Shown: positions 23,116 to 31,702, numbered from the stretch's first letter. The stretch is DNA of 41,563 nucleotides from Vulcanimicrobiota bacterium (GCA_017307785.1 JAFKGI010000060.1:1-41563), one strand, 5' to 3'. A program made the numbers and translations. Notes: a model not told the origin generated them from the sequence alone.

Positions 23116-23942
23116 GTTTCCGCAAGTTTCACGGCAGCGACCGTTATCTGACCAATCACAGTCTGGAAATGGCCGTCAACACCGCCATCGCCCTGGAGAA
23201 ACCGCTGCTGGTGCGCGGCGAACCCGGCACCGGCAAGACCGAGCTGGCTCTGGCTATCGCCAAGGGTCTGAACATGCCGCTCATTCGTTGGCACGTCAAA
23301 AGCACCACCCGCGCTCAGGAAGGGCTCTACACCTACGACACCGTCCAGCGCCTGTATGATTCGCGCTTTGACGACACGGCCGTGCACGACATTCGTCACT
23401 ACATCCATCAGGGTCCGTTGGGTCAGGCCTTCACCTCGGACGAACGCGTGGTGCTGCTGATCGACGAAGTGGACAAAGCCGACATCGAGTTTCCCAACGA
23501 CCTGCTCAACGAGCTGGATCGCATGAGCTTCCATATTCCCGAACTGCGCGAAGAAGTGGCCGCCAAGCATCGCCCGGTGGTGATCATCACCAGCAACAAC
23601 GAAAAAGAGCTGCCCGACCCCTTCCTGCGCCGCTGCATCTTCCATTTCATTGAATTCCCCGACGAAGAACTGCTGGGCCGCATCCTCAAAGTGCATCACC
23701 CGGAGTTGGAAGAATCCCTCAGCCAGCAGGCGCTGCAGGCTTTTCTCAGTCTGCGCGAAGCCCCGCTGCGCAAGCGTCCTTCCACCAGCGAGCTGATCGA
23801 CTGGGTGGCCGCTCTCAAAGCCGCCGGCATCTCCAGCTTCAACCTCGAGCAGTTGCCCATGCTGGGCACCTTGATCAAGAAAGAACAGGATCTGCAGCTG
23901 ATCCAGGAACGCGTGACCCGCCGCGGTCACTGGAGAAATTAG
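23112..23942 (+). CDS. MoxR-family AAA+ ATPase
   Basis: The 276-residue protein has Walker A GEPGTGKT (36-43), Walker B LLIDEVDKAD (D118, E119), sensor-1 ITSNNEKELPDPFLRRC with the arginine finger, and a short C-terminal helical lid, matching the MoxR group. MoxR ATPases act as chaperones that insert cofactors or remodel partners, usually with a VWA protein encoded next door, as here. It starts within the stop codon of the cyclase gene (ATGA) and is separated by 6 bp from the VWA gene. Confidence 0.9.
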   Translation: MSFRKFHGSDRYLTNHSLEMAVNTAIALEKPLLVRGEPGTGKTELALAIAKGLNMPLIRWHVKSTTRAQEGLYTYDTVQRLYDSRFDDTAVHDIRHYIHQGPLGQAFTSDERVVLLIDEVDKADIEFPNDLLNELDRMSFHIPELREEVAAKHRPVVIITSNNEKELPDPFLRRCIFHFIEFPDEELLGRILKVHHPELEESLSQQALQAFLSLREAPLRKRPSTSELIDWVAALKAAGISSFNLEQLPMLGTLIKKEQDLQLIQERVTRRGHWRN

Positions 23943-23948
23943 CCACTC

Positions 23949-25142
23949 ATGTTCATCGGGTTTCTGCTCGAGCTGCGCCGTTTCGGGGTGCCGGTGGGAA
24001 CCCAGGAGATGCTCACCCTGGCCGAGGCCCTCAAGAAGGGCCTGCACGGCTCCACCTTAGACGGTTTCTACGAGCTGGGCCGGGCCGTGCTCATCCACCG
24101 CGAGTCCCACCTGGACGCCTACGATCAGGCTTTCCTCAAGTATTTCCACGACGCCAAACTCGAGTCCATCCAGATGCACAAGGACCTGCTCGACTGGCTC
24201 AGGGAAGCCGCCCCGCTCGAGCTCCCCGAGGACTGGAAGTGGCTCGAGGAAGTCGATCCTGAGCAGCTGCAAAAAGACTTCGAAGACCGCCTCAGAGAAC
24301 AGGACGAGCGCCACGACGGCGGTTCCAAGTGGATCGGCACCGGCGGTCGCAGTCCCTTCGGTCATTCCGGCGCCCCCCGTCCCGGAATCCGCGTGGGCGG
24401 CCCCGGCAAGAATCGCAGCGCCCTGCACGTGGCCGGCGAGCGTCGCTTCAAAGGCTACCGCAACGACCGCCAGGTGGACGTGCGCCAGTGGGCGGTGGCC
24501 CTGCGCAAGTTGCGCAACTTCCATCGCCAGGGTCAGGACGAAGAGTTGGACGTGGACGGCACCATCGACGCCACCGCCCGCAACGCCGGCGATCTGGAAG
24601 TCATCACCCGCCCCCCCAGACGTCCCAATACCCGAGTCATCTTGCTGCTCGACGTGGGCGGCTCCATGGACCCCTACGTTATGCTGGTGGAGCAAATGTT
24701 CTCGGCGGCCGCTTCGGCCAGCCACTTCAAGGAATTCCGCAGCTACTTTTTCCACAACTGCGTCTACGGCAAGGTCTTCAAGGACGAGCATTTCAAGGAA
24801 AGCATCACCTTGCGCCAGTTGCTGGGCGAATGCGGACCCCATTACCGGCTGATCATCGTGGGCGACGCGGCCATGGCGCCCTACGAGCTGTTTCATCCCA
24901 AGGGGTCCTACTTTTTCGGCGCCCCTCAGGAAAAGACCGGCTGGGATCACATGACGGGACTGGCCGCCCACTTTCCGCGCGCCTGCTGGCTCAACCCCGA
25001 CGACCCGCGCTACTGGCAGGGCCCGGGCAGCACCCGCGAAGCCCTGGCCCGCCTCTTCCCCATGTATCCGCTGACCCTGGACGGCCTGACCGAGGCCATC
25101 GCCGGACTCAACGGCACCCGCCCCGCCAGCGGCAGCGCATGA
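23949..25142 (+). CDS. VWA-domain (CoxE-like) protein
   Basis: The 397-residue protein has a helical N-terminal region (FLLELRRFGVPVGTQEMLTLAEAL, ~1-100) typical of CoxE/VWA partners of MoxR. A charged linker rich in Gly, Arg and Pro follows, then a C-terminal von Willebrand A domain from ~230. The MIDAS-like motif reads D235-V-G-G-S239, so the first Ser of DxSxS is replaced by Gly. Such proteins work with MoxR ATPases in metal insertion or complex maturation; the client here is not known. The stop overlaps the transporter start (ATGA). Confidence 0.85.
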   Translation: MFIGFLLELRRFGVPVGTQEMLTLAEALKKGLHGSTLDGFYELGRAVLIHRESHLDAYDQAFLKYFHDAKLESIQMHKDLLDWLREAAPLELPEDWKWLEEVDPEQLQKDFEDRLREQDERHDGGSKWIGTGGRSPFGHSGAPRPGIRVGGPGKNRSALHVAGERRFKGYRNDRQVDVRQWAVALRKLRNFHRQGQDEELDVDGTIDATARNAGDLEVITRPPRRPNTRVILLLDVGGSMDPYVMLVEQMFSAAASASHFKEFRSYFFHNCVYGKVFKDEHFKESITLRQLLGECGPHYRLIIVGDAAMAPYELFHPKGSYFFGAPQEKTGWDHMTGLAAHFPRACWLNPDDPRYWQGPGSTREALARLFPMYPLTLDGLTEAIAGLNGTRPASGSA

Positions 25143-26446
25143 ATCTCTTTCCCGTTCCCCCGCCCCAGCCACCGGTTGCGGCCGAGGAGGTCGCGCCCAA
25201 GTACCGCTATTGGCGCACCCGTCAGCTGTATTCGACCTTCATCGGATACGCCGTCTACTACTTTGTGCGCAAAAACCTGAGCTGCGCCATGCCGCTCATG
25301 GAAAAGGACCTGGGTATCGGCAAAGCCCAATTGGGCGGATTCCTCACCGCTCACGGGGTCATCTACGGCCTCTCCAAGTTCCTCAATGGCATGGTGGCCG
25401 ACCGCTCTAACGCGCGCACCTTCATGGCCTTCGGACTGTTCTGCTCGGCACTGGTTAACCTGGCCTTCGGCTTCTCCTCGGGGGCTCTGGCGCTGGGCAT
25501 TTTCTGGATGCTCAACGGCTGGTTCCAGGGCATCGGCTTCCCCCCGTGCGCCCGCATCCTCAGCCACTGGTTCGCCCCCCAGGAGCGCGGCGTCAAGTGG
25601 GGCATCTGGAACACCTCCCACCAGGTAGGCGGTGCCGTCATCCTCTGGCTGGGCGGCTGGTTGGGCCAGCACTACGGCTGGCGCGCGGTCTTTTATGTGC
25701 CCGCCCTCTTCTCCATCGTCATCAGTCTGTTTCTTTTGGAAAGACTGCGCGACACGCCCAGGTCCCTGGGTCTACCCGAGGTGGAAGTCTTCATCAACGG
25801 CCAGGCTCCCCCCAGCAACGATGAACCCGCCCCCCCGGAACAAGACGACGACTTCGCCAAGCGCCTGCGCCAGCGCGTTTTCGGCAATCCGTTCGTGTGG
25901 GCCATCTGCTTCGGCAACTTCTTCGTCTACGTGGTGCGCTACGTGTTCTTCGACTGGTGGCCCACTTTTCTCACCCAGGAGCGTCACTTCGAATTGAGCC
26001 AGGCCACTCAGCTGACCTCATATTTTGAGCTGGCCGGACTGGTGGGTTCGCTGCTGGCCGGCTTCCTCTCGGATCGCTGGCTCAATGGCAAGCGCAACCC
26101 GGTCTGCCTGTTTTACCTGCTGGGAACCCTGGGCGTGATCCTTTTCTACCGCCAGATGCCGGTACTCGGCTACTGGCAGGAAGCCGCCGCCGTGGCTGCC
26201 GTAGGCTTCTTCATCTACGGCCCTCAGTTCTTGGTGGGCGTCATGGTCACCGACATCGCCGGCAAAGAAGCGGCCGCCTCGGCCATCGGTTTGACCGGAT
26301 TCTTTGGCTACCTGAGCGGCGTACTCTCCGGCTACGGTCTGGGCAAAATGGTCGACCTTTACGGCTGGGGCGTCAGCTTCCAGTTGACCATCGCCTGCAC
26401 CATTGGTGCCCTGATTTGCTTTGCACTTTGTGGAAGGAAAGTCTGA
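25139..26446 (+). CDS. Organophosphate:phosphate antiporter-family MFS transporter (GlpT/UhpT-like)
   Basis: The 435-residue protein has about 12 membrane segments. The N-terminal pattern (YSTFIGYAVYYFVRKNLSCA, GVIYGLSKFLNGMVADRSN, FQGIGFPP, GIWNTSHQVGG) is that of the OPA subfamily, which exchanges sugar phosphates or glycerol-3-phosphate for inorganic phosphate. A conserved Arg in VRKN is one of the phosphate-binding residues of GlpT. The substrate is not determined. The central loop between helices 6 and 7 is acidic and Pro-rich. ATG 25139 overlaps the VWA stop codon; a longer open frame upstream is only an out-of-frame shadow of the VWA gene. Confidence 0.88.
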   Translation: MNLFPVPPPQPPVAAEEVAPKYRYWRTRQLYSTFIGYAVYYFVRKNLSCAMPLMEKDLGIGKAQLGGFLTAHGVIYGLSKFLNGMVADRSNARTFMAFGLFCSALVNLAFGFSSGALALGIFWMLNGWFQGIGFPPCARILSHWFAPQERGVKWGIWNTSHQVGGAVILWLGGWLGQHYGWRAVFYVPALFSIVISLFLLERLRDTPRSLGLPEVEVFINGQAPPSNDEPAPPEQDDDFAKRLRQRVFGNPFVWAICFGNFFVYVVRYVFFDWWPTFLTQERHFELSQATQLTSYFELAGLVGSLLAGFLSDRWLNGKRNPVCLFYLLGTLGVILFYRQMPVLGYWQEAAAVAAVGFFIYGPQFLVGVMVTDIAGKEAAASAIGLTGFFGYLSGVLSGYGLGKMVDLYGWGVSFQLTIACTIGALICFALCGRKV

Positions 26447-26447
26447 C

Positions 26448-27200
26448 TTGGTTAACATCGAAATCACCGACGAGGTGGCCTGGATCCGCCTTAACGACCC
26501 CAGCCGACTGAATGCGATGGGGGAGGAGATGGCCAAGCACTTCGCGGCCGCTCTGGCTCAGCTCAAGGCCCAGCCGTTGAGAGCGGCCGTCCTCACCGGC
26601 GAAGGCACCTCCTTTTCGGCCGGCGGCGACCTGGAAATGCTCAAGGCCAAGCAGACCCGCAGCTGGGCCACCAACACCGGCGATATGCTGGCTTTTTACC
26701 ACACCTTCCTGAGCATCCTGGAGCTGGAGGTTCCGCTGATCGCTGCCGTGCACGGCTGGGCGGTGGGGGCCGGTTGCTGCCTGATGGCCGCCTGCGATCT
26801 GCGCCTGGCTGACCCGGAGGCCCGATTCCGCGTACCCTTCTTAGGGATGGGGCTGTTTCCCGGAATGGGCTCGACCCACTGGTTCCGCAAGCGCATGGAG
26901 CCCTGGGCCGCCGAGTTCTTGCTCACCGGTGCCACCTGGGACGCAGACACGGCCGCCCAGCGCGGACTGGTGACGCAGCTTTCCGAGCCAGGCCAAGTGA
27001 CTCAGTTGGCCGAGCAACAGGTGGCCCGTATCTTGAAAAACGGTCCCGAAGTGACCCGCGACTTGCTGCGAGTGCTGCGAGGCGACCCGTCCGAATTGCG
27101 CGCCGCCCTGGCTCGTGAAGCCGATCTGCAGGCACGCAGCTACAACCGCGAAGAATTCGCCGAGAGGATTCGTCATGCTGATTCTAATCGTAGGAGATAA
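26448..27200 (+). CDS. Enoyl-CoA hydratase/isomerase-family (crotonase) protein
   Basis: TTG 26448 is chosen because GGAAGGAAA lies about 8 nt upstream and it follows the transporter TGA by one base. The 250-residue protein has the crotonase oxyanion-hole segments FSAGGDLEML and VHGWAVGAGCCLMAACD, and the FPGMGSTHW turn. Aligned by eye to rat hydratase, the first catalytic Glu (QPEI) is replaced by hydrophobic residues (VPFL), while the second (AAEFLLTG) is kept. It is therefore more likely an isomerase or another crotonase activity than a hydratase. Its 3' end overlaps the REC-GGDEF gene by 26 bp. Confidence 0.85.
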   Translation: MVNIEITDEVAWIRLNDPSRLNAMGEEMAKHFAAALAQLKAQPLRAAVLTGEGTSFSAGGDLEMLKAKQTRSWATNTGDMLAFYHTFLSILELEVPLIAAVHGWAVGAGCCLMAACDLRLADPEARFRVPFLGMGLFPGMGSTHWFRKRMEPWAAEFLLTGATWDADTAAQRGLVTQLSEPGQVTQLAEQQVARILKNGPEVTRDLLRVLRGDPSELRAALAREADLQARSYNREEFAERIRHADSNRRR

Positions 27201-28104
27201 AGAGGAAGAGCGACGCGTCCTGCGCGAGGCCTGCCAGCGGTTGGGTCATGAATGGCGTGAGGCTCCGGACGGCGACGCCGGTTGGCTGCAGTATCTGGAC
27301 TGCCACCCCCAGGTCATCCTCAGCGATTTCGTGATGCCCGGCAAGAATGGTCTGGAGTTGTGCCGAGCCGTGCGCAACCAGCCCTTCGACCACTACACCT
27401 ACTTTGTGTTGCTCTCCACTCTGGCTCAGCGGGATCACATTCTGGAAGGCCTGCGCTCCGGTGCCGACGATTATCTGCCCAAACCGGTCGACGTGGAAGA
27501 TCTGGAACTGCGCCTGCTGGCCGCCCAGCGCGTCACCGAACTGCACGCCCGCCTGGCCGAACAGCGCCACCAGCTGCAGGTGATGAGCGATCGCCTCTTC
27601 GAGGAAAGCCGCCGCGACCCGCTCACCCAGGTGGGAAATCGCCTGCGCTACCACGACGACTCCCCCAAATTTCTCGAACTCCCCTGCACCGTAGCCCTCT
27701 GCGACATCGACTGCTTCAAGCAATACAACGACATCTACGGCCACTTGGAAGGCGATAAAATCCTGCGCCTGGTGGCCTCCCAACTCGACCGCATCAGCGC
27801 CCACGGCCACCACCTCTACCGCTTCGGCGGCGAAGAATTTCTGCTCATCTTCCCCGGCCTGGAAGCAGACAAAGCGGCTGAACAATTGGAAAACCTGCGC
27901 CGCGAAATCGAAGCCCTCAACGTCGTCCACGTCGGCAACAAACCCTTCGGCAAACTCACCGTCACCTTCGGACTCTGCCCCCTGGACGGCACCGCCCTGG
28001 GCGACCTGGAACGCGTCGGCAAACAGGCCGACGAAGCCCTTTATGAGGGCAAACGCACCGGCCGCAACCGGGTCAAAGTCTACGCGGCTCCCAGCCCGGG
28101 CTAA
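27175..28104 (+). CDS. Response regulator with GGDEF diguanylate cyclase domain
   Basis: ATG 27175 is preceded by GAGAGG. Residues 1-115 form a receiver domain with phosphoacceptor D51 (ILSDFVMPG) and K103 (LPKPVD). A short coiled-coil linker (~117-145) precedes a GGDEF domain with the active motif RFGGEEF (218-222), so c-di-GMP synthesis is likely. The allosteric RxxD I-site position reads ALSAHGHH-like residues without the Arg/Asp pair, so product inhibition may be absent. No histidine kinase gene is adjacent. The TAA stop is part of the first unit of the tandem repeat array. Confidence 0.9.
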   Translation: MLILIVGDKEEERRVLREACQRLGHEWREAPDGDAGWLQYLDCHPQVILSDFVMPGKNGLELCRAVRNQPFDHYTYFVLLSTLAQRDHILEGLRSGADDYLPKPVDVEDLELRLLAAQRVTELHARLAEQRHQLQVMSDRLFEESRRDPLTQVGNRLRYHDDSPKFLELPCTVALCDIDCFKQYNDIYGHLEGDKILRLVASQLDRISAHGHHLYRFGGEEFLLIFPGLEADKAAEQLENLRREIEALNVVHVGNKPFGKLTVTFGLCPLDGTALGDLERVGKQADEALYEGKRTGRNRVKVYAAPSPG

Positions 28105-28303
28105 CCCTGGTTAAGCTCCAGCGGGACATGCATCGGGGTCCCGCTCCAGGCTAACTCCGGTTAAGCTCCACCGGGACGTCCATCGAAGGTCCCGCCCCAG
28201 GCTAACCCCGGTTAAGCTCCACCGGGACGTCCATCCAGTCCCGTCCCAGGCTAACCCCGGTTAAGCTCCAGCGGGACATCCCTCCGGGTCCCGCCCCAGG
28301 CTA
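28099..28303. repeat. Tandem array of four ~50-bp units with internal inverted repeats
   Basis: Units start at 28099, 28149, 28200 and 28249 with GGCTAAC, and a fifth partial unit (GGCTA) starts at 28299. Unit lengths are 50, 51, 49 and 50. Each has a palindrome TAACCNNGGTTA (one variant TAACTCCGGTTA) and an inverted repeat CGGGAC / GTCCCG. The loop of the latter is 10, 11, 9 and 10 nt, which accounts for all unit-length differences. The array runs from the stop codon of the GGDEF gene to the stop codon of the convergent hydrolase gene, leaving no unique DNA. Confidence 0.9.
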
Positions 28304-28942
28304 GAGCGCCTCCAGGAACTCCTGGCTGCTCCACACGTGACCGCCGCACACACTGCGCGAAGCGAACAACGAGGCGCGATGGCTGACCTCGTGATAATCG
28401 GCCTGACAATCCTCCAGGTGGACAATCCCAAAGCCCCGGTCGGAAGCGTCGCGGGCGGTCGTTTCCACGCACTGGCTGGTGGCCAGCCCGGTCATCACCA
28501 GCCGCTCCAGCTTCAGTTCCCGCAGTAAACTCTCGATGCGACTCGAGGTAAAGCCGCTGTAGGTGGTCTTATCCAGCACATGATCTCCAGCCACAGGAGC
28601 TACTTCCGACAACACCTCGGCCAGCGGCTCCCCGGCCAGCGGATAGAGGGCCGGAAAGCCCGCTTCCAGCGCTTCCCGGTAGCACTTCAGGAAATGCCGA
28701 TGCAAGTCGGTGCGATCCTCGAGAGTACCGCAAAGCCGCAGATAAATCACGGGACGACCCAGCTCTCGAGTGCGCTGCACCACCTTGCGCAAGCGAGGAA
28801 CCACCACTTCATGGCAACGCTGACTCACATAGTGGGAAGCCCCCGGATGAATCGACTCAAAAAAAGTCACGAAACTGGCCGTCGGATCCACGTAATAACG
28901 CTGCAGGTCGACGACCACCAATCCCCATTCGCCCAAATCCAC
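28301..28942 (-). CDS. Cysteine hydrolase (isochorismatase-like)
   Basis: The 213-residue protein has the isochorismatase-fold triad: D12 in LVVVDLQ, K125 in LDKTTYSGF and C158 in GLATSQCVETTARDA, with the cis-peptide motif before the Cys. Members hydrolyse isochorismate, nicotinamide, ureidoacrylate or related amides; the substrate cannot be chosen from sequence. The TAG stop is formed by the last partial repeat unit (GGCTA) of the array. The start is 2 bp downstream of the next gene's stop, indicating a common operon with the following exported proteins. Confidence 0.88.
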   Translation of the reverse strand: MDLGEWGLVVVDLQRYYVDPTASFVTFFESIHPGASHYVSQRCHEVVVPRLRKVVQRTRELGRPVIYLRLCGTLEDRTDLHRHFLKCYREALEAGFPALYPLAGEPLAEVLSEVAPVAGDHVLDKTTYSGFTSSRIESLLRELKLERLVMTGLATSQCVETTARDASDRGFGIVHLEDCQADYHEVSHRASLFASRSVCGGHVWSSQEFLEAL

Positions 28943-28944
28943 GG

Positions 28945-29901
28945 CTAGCGGCGCCTGCCGGCTTTGGGCAGTTCGAAAATCAGGATCTCGTTGAGCACGT
29001 CGTCCTTCAAGATGAAGTTGGCTCCCGGCACTCGCCAGCTAGTATTGCCTACACCCTCGGACAGTCCCGTGCGTCCGTCCGGATAGAGATCTTTGACGGT
29101 ATCGGCCGAATCGCCCAGCTTCACCTTGCGGTCGGTCTGAGCTCGAATGCCGCGCACGCGCACGCTCACGATGGCCCTTGGATTCATGCCGTTGTGCAGC
29201 ACCACTTCGATCATCCGATCGGCCCGCTGACCGGCCACCGCCCAGCGCAGTAAGCCCGACGAGGGAGCTCGACTGGGCTTGGTATCCACCGTCGGGGGAC
29301 CGAGTTGCTCGAAAGCTTCCGGTGGAACCGCCTTGCCCACCTCAAACGGGCCGACCTTCACGCCCGGCACCACCGTCAGGCGGCGAAAGCGCCAGCGCTG
29401 CGACTCCTTGGGCTCGACCAGAAACTCCTCGACCTTGCCGGCCTTGGTTCGAATCGTGAGTCCCGGCACGCAGAACTCCGGATTGCGGCTGAACGGATTG
29501 ATGTCTTGCTGAGCGTCCGGGTATTTCTTCAAGATCAGGGCCGCCGGTCCGTCCAGATAGACCCCCTCTTTGGTGGCCGCCCGGATACCCTTCACCTGAA
29601 TGCTCGAGACGTTGTCCGGTTTCACGCCGTCGTTGAGGCGCACCAGAAATCCCTTGCGCAAATCGCGCGAGTCGCCGGCGCCAAAGACCATGGTGCCGCT
29701 GCCCACTTCCGAAGTGGCCTCTTCCTGTTGGGCCGGCTTACCCAAATACTTTAGAGTAGCCTTGCCCAGCGACTGTCCCAGGAAAATCGGCCCGGCGCTG
29801 CTGCCGGCCTTCACGTCCACCTTGGATTTGCGCCACAGTTGCGCTCTCGCCGGCAGCGCCAAAAGGCCGGCTAAAGCCCCGAACCACAAGTATTTCTTCA
29901 T
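28945..29901 (-). CDS. Exported protein with internal duplication, unknown function
   Basis: The 318-residue protein has a signal peptide (MKKYLWFGALAGLLALPARAQ). The mature part appears to be two copies of one ~130-residue unit: GPIFLGQSLGKATLKYLGKP with VKGIRAATKEGVYLDGPA in the first half, and GPFEVGKAVPPEAFEQLGPP with VRGIRAQTDRKVKLGDSA in the second. Both copies have an xxGIRAxT strand followed by a KxG-D loop and a KKYPD/KDLYPD helix end. I do not recognise the family. It lies between a cysteine hydrolase and another exported protein in one minus-strand run. Confidence 0.65.
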   Translation of the reverse strand: MKKYLWFGALAGLLALPARAQLWRKSKVDVKAGSSAGPIFLGQSLGKATLKYLGKPAQQEEATSEVGSGTMVFGAGDSRDLRKGFLVRLNDGVKPDNVSSIQVKGIRAATKEGVYLDGPAALILKKYPDAQQDINPFSRNPEFCVPGLTIRTKAGKVEEFLVEPKESQRWRFRRLTVVPGVKVGPFEVGKAVPPEAFEQLGPPTVDTKPSRAPSSGLLRWAVAGQRADRMIEVVLHNGMNPRAIVSVRVRGIRAQTDRKVKLGDSADTVKDLYPDGRTGLSEGVGNTSWRVPGANFILKDDVLNEILIFELPKAGRRR

Positions 29902-29930
29902 CGCCCCGACTTTCGCAGAGAGGCCTTCGC

Positions 29931-30722
29931 CTACCTCTGCGACCAGGGCATGGGGATGAAGTCGCTCAGCCCGTCCACGCCATTGGGAATGGCCTCCGTG
30001 ATGCTGTGACCATTGTAAGCTCGCTTCAGAACACCGGACTTGTCGAAGATCAGCAATTGCGGATTGCCGCCCTGGCTTTCCTTCGGCAAGGATTCGAACA
30101 TGGGCGAACCGGGGAAACCTTTCTTGACTTTATATACGGCCACGTCCGAGCGTTTGAGGAATCCGTCCACCTTGGAGAACATCGATTTGTAGCCGGCATC
30201 CTTGTAGCCGTCCTGGTAGAGCAGCACCACGGTGAAGGAACCGCGCACGGCCAGGCTGCGCACGTTCACGTAGCTACCGGCGTTCTGTTGTACGACGACG
30301 GCCACTCCCGGTGCCCCCAGGGCCGCGCCGGCGGTGGATTTGGAGCCCGCTGCCGAACCTTTGCTGACATCGATGGTGCCCATCGACTTGTTGGGCCGAT
30401 AGACCATACCGGCCGCTTCCACGAACTCTTTGAGGTTGACGGTCACTCCGGCATCTCCCGGTGCACTGGCTACGGGTTTGCCGCCCACCAGCACCTCTCC
30501 ATCCTTGGGTTCGCCCTCTTCGGTATTGACCAGGAAGCCACCGTTCTTTTCGACCACGGTAAGTTCCAGCGCTTCGGCGATTTCTTTCAGTCCCACCATC
30601 AGGGCCGCGCCGCTGCCGCTGCTGGGACCTTTGAAAGGCTTGTTGCGCACGAAAACGGGCTCCGCCGCCAGGGGTAAGCACGAGGCGGCCACCAGAGTCA
30701 GGGCCAGCAGAGTCTTTCTCAT
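29931..30722 (-). CDS. Exported protein with copper-amine-oxidase-N-like and thioredoxin-like regions
   Basis: The 263-residue protein has a signal peptide (MRKTLLALTLVAASCLPLAAE). Residues ~30-115 (LMVGLKEIAEALELTVVEKNGGFLV, VTVNLKEFVEAAGMVYRPN) resemble the copper amine oxidase N-terminal/stalk domain found in many exported proteins. Residues ~135-235 look like a thioredoxin fold (SFTVVLLYQDGYKDAGYKSMF, VAVYKVKKGFPGSPMFESL, NPQLLIFDKSGVLKRAYNG) but lack a CxxC pair, so no redox activity is expected. The function is unknown. It is 8 bp from the SGNH hydrolase gene upstream. Confidence 0.65.
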   Translation of the reverse strand: MRKTLLALTLVAASCLPLAAEPVFVRNKPFKGPSSGSGAALMVGLKEIAEALELTVVEKNGGFLVNTEEGEPKDGEVLVGGKPVASAPGDAGVTVNLKEFVEAAGMVYRPNKSMGTIDVSKGSAAGSKSTAGAALGAPGVAVVVQQNAGSYVNVRSLAVRGSFTVVLLYQDGYKDAGYKSMFSKVDGFLKRSDVAVYKVKKGFPGSPMFESLPKESQGGNPQLLIFDKSGVLKRAYNGHSITEAIPNGVDGLSDFIPMPWSQR

Positions 30723-30729
30723 TTCAACC

Positions 30730-31470
30730 TCATCCGATGACGGGAAGCATCATCCTTTTTTGTTTGACTCCCAGCATTTCCATAACCTCCGGCACCAGCC
30801 TGCTCGCCCAGGAGCGGCAGCCAATGATGCCGGGGTGAAAACCGTCCGGGCTGAAGGTGTCGAGGGTGTGACTGGTGCGCAGCCGATGAACTTTCCAAAG
30901 AGAAGGTAGGGTCAGGGCCGCTTCTTCCAACTGGCTGACGCGCCAGGCCAGAAAACCGCTCAGCGGGTAGGGAAAGCACGGAAATTCCCGCAGATTAGGC
31001 AGTCCCACCAGCATCCAGGGGGCGCCATTCCCCTTCTGACTGAGCTGCCGCAGATTTTCCACGAAGGCCTGAGGGGACCGCAACTTCAGAGCATCGTTGA
31101 CCCCTACTGAAACCAGATAGAGATCGGCGGGAGGCAAGGGGGTAGGGGAATGCTGCACCAGTTCGGCGCTGTCGGCGCCGTTGCGGGCCAGATTCTGCCA
31201 CTCCAGAGCTCGACCAGTTTTCTCCGACAAGCCTTTGACCAGTTGGGCCGGCAGAATCCCCTGCGGGTCGTCGTGGCCGATGCCGGCCATGATGCTGTCG
31301 CCTAAAAACACCAGCCGTAACGGAGGTCCACTGCCTTCCAAATGACCCTGCGGGTGAAAACATTCGGGTAGTTGCGGCACGGCGCGGCGCACTTTTTGGC
31401 CCTGCCAATAGAGCCAGGGGCCGGCGGTGGCCAGAGTAAGGGCTAATTTTGCTTGATCCCAGGGAGGCAT
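30730..31470 (-). CDS. SGNH/GDSL-type esterase
   Basis: ATG 31470 gives MPPWDQAKLALTLATAGPWLYWQGQKVRR, a hydrophobic N-terminal anchor; an upstream TTG at 31524 is less likely. The catalytic GDS (S59 in LVFLGDSIMAG), block III GVNDAL and the C-terminal DxxH (DGFHPG) are all present, so an active lipase or esterase is expected. The substrate is unknown. It heads the minus-strand run of four genes ending at the repeat array. Confidence 0.82.
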   Translation of the reverse strand: MPPWDQAKLALTLATAGPWLYWQGQKVRRAVPQLPECFHPQGHLEGSGPPLRLVFLGDSIMAGIGHDDPQGILPAQLVKGLSEKTGRALEWQNLARNGADSAELVQHSPTPLPPADLYLVSVGVNDALKLRSPQAFVENLRQLSQKGNGAPWMLVGLPNLREFPCFPYPLSGFLAWRVSQLEEAALTLPSLWKVHRLRTSHTLDTFSPDGFHPGIIGCRSWASRLVPEVMEMLGVKQKRMMLPVIG

Positions 31471-31598
31471 AGAAGCTGCCCTTTTACACAATTTGTTCAG
31501 GCCCTTGTCATACTTCGGCAACAACTCGCGAACAACGTTAACATGGGGCTCGCCCTCTTCCTCTCCGCACCCCCTAGGATAGACCCAAGGAGGTTGCC

Positions 31599-31697
31599 AT
31601 GCAGATTCTAGGAAGCCGGACCGATACGGCTGATATCGTCCATTGTAAAGTCTCCACGCGAGTCCGTTCGCAGCAGGACGACCCTCCGGAAGATTAA
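31599..31697 (+). CDS. Candidate 32-residue small protein with consensus ribosome-binding site
   Basis: AAGGAGG, the full anti-16S complement, lies 6 nt before ATG 31599. The 32-codon frame ends in TAA. The peptide starts MQILGSRTDTADIVHCK, has one Cys and ends in an acidic tail (QQDDPPED). It is soluble, with no signal or membrane segment. It stands alone in a 333-bp gap between two minus-strand genes and is followed by two hairpins, so it may be the coding part of a small independent transcript. Whether it is translated is not shown by sequence alone. Confidence 0.5.
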   Translation: MQILGSRTDTADIVHCKVSTRVRSQQDDPPED

Positions 31698-31702
31698 CCT
31701 CC

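Noticed and set aside
24329..25138. N-terminal extension of the OPA transporter across the VWA gene
   Set aside because: The extension is Arg/Pro/Gly-rich out-of-frame reading of the VWA gene; the ATGA junction at 25139 gives the family-typical N-terminus.
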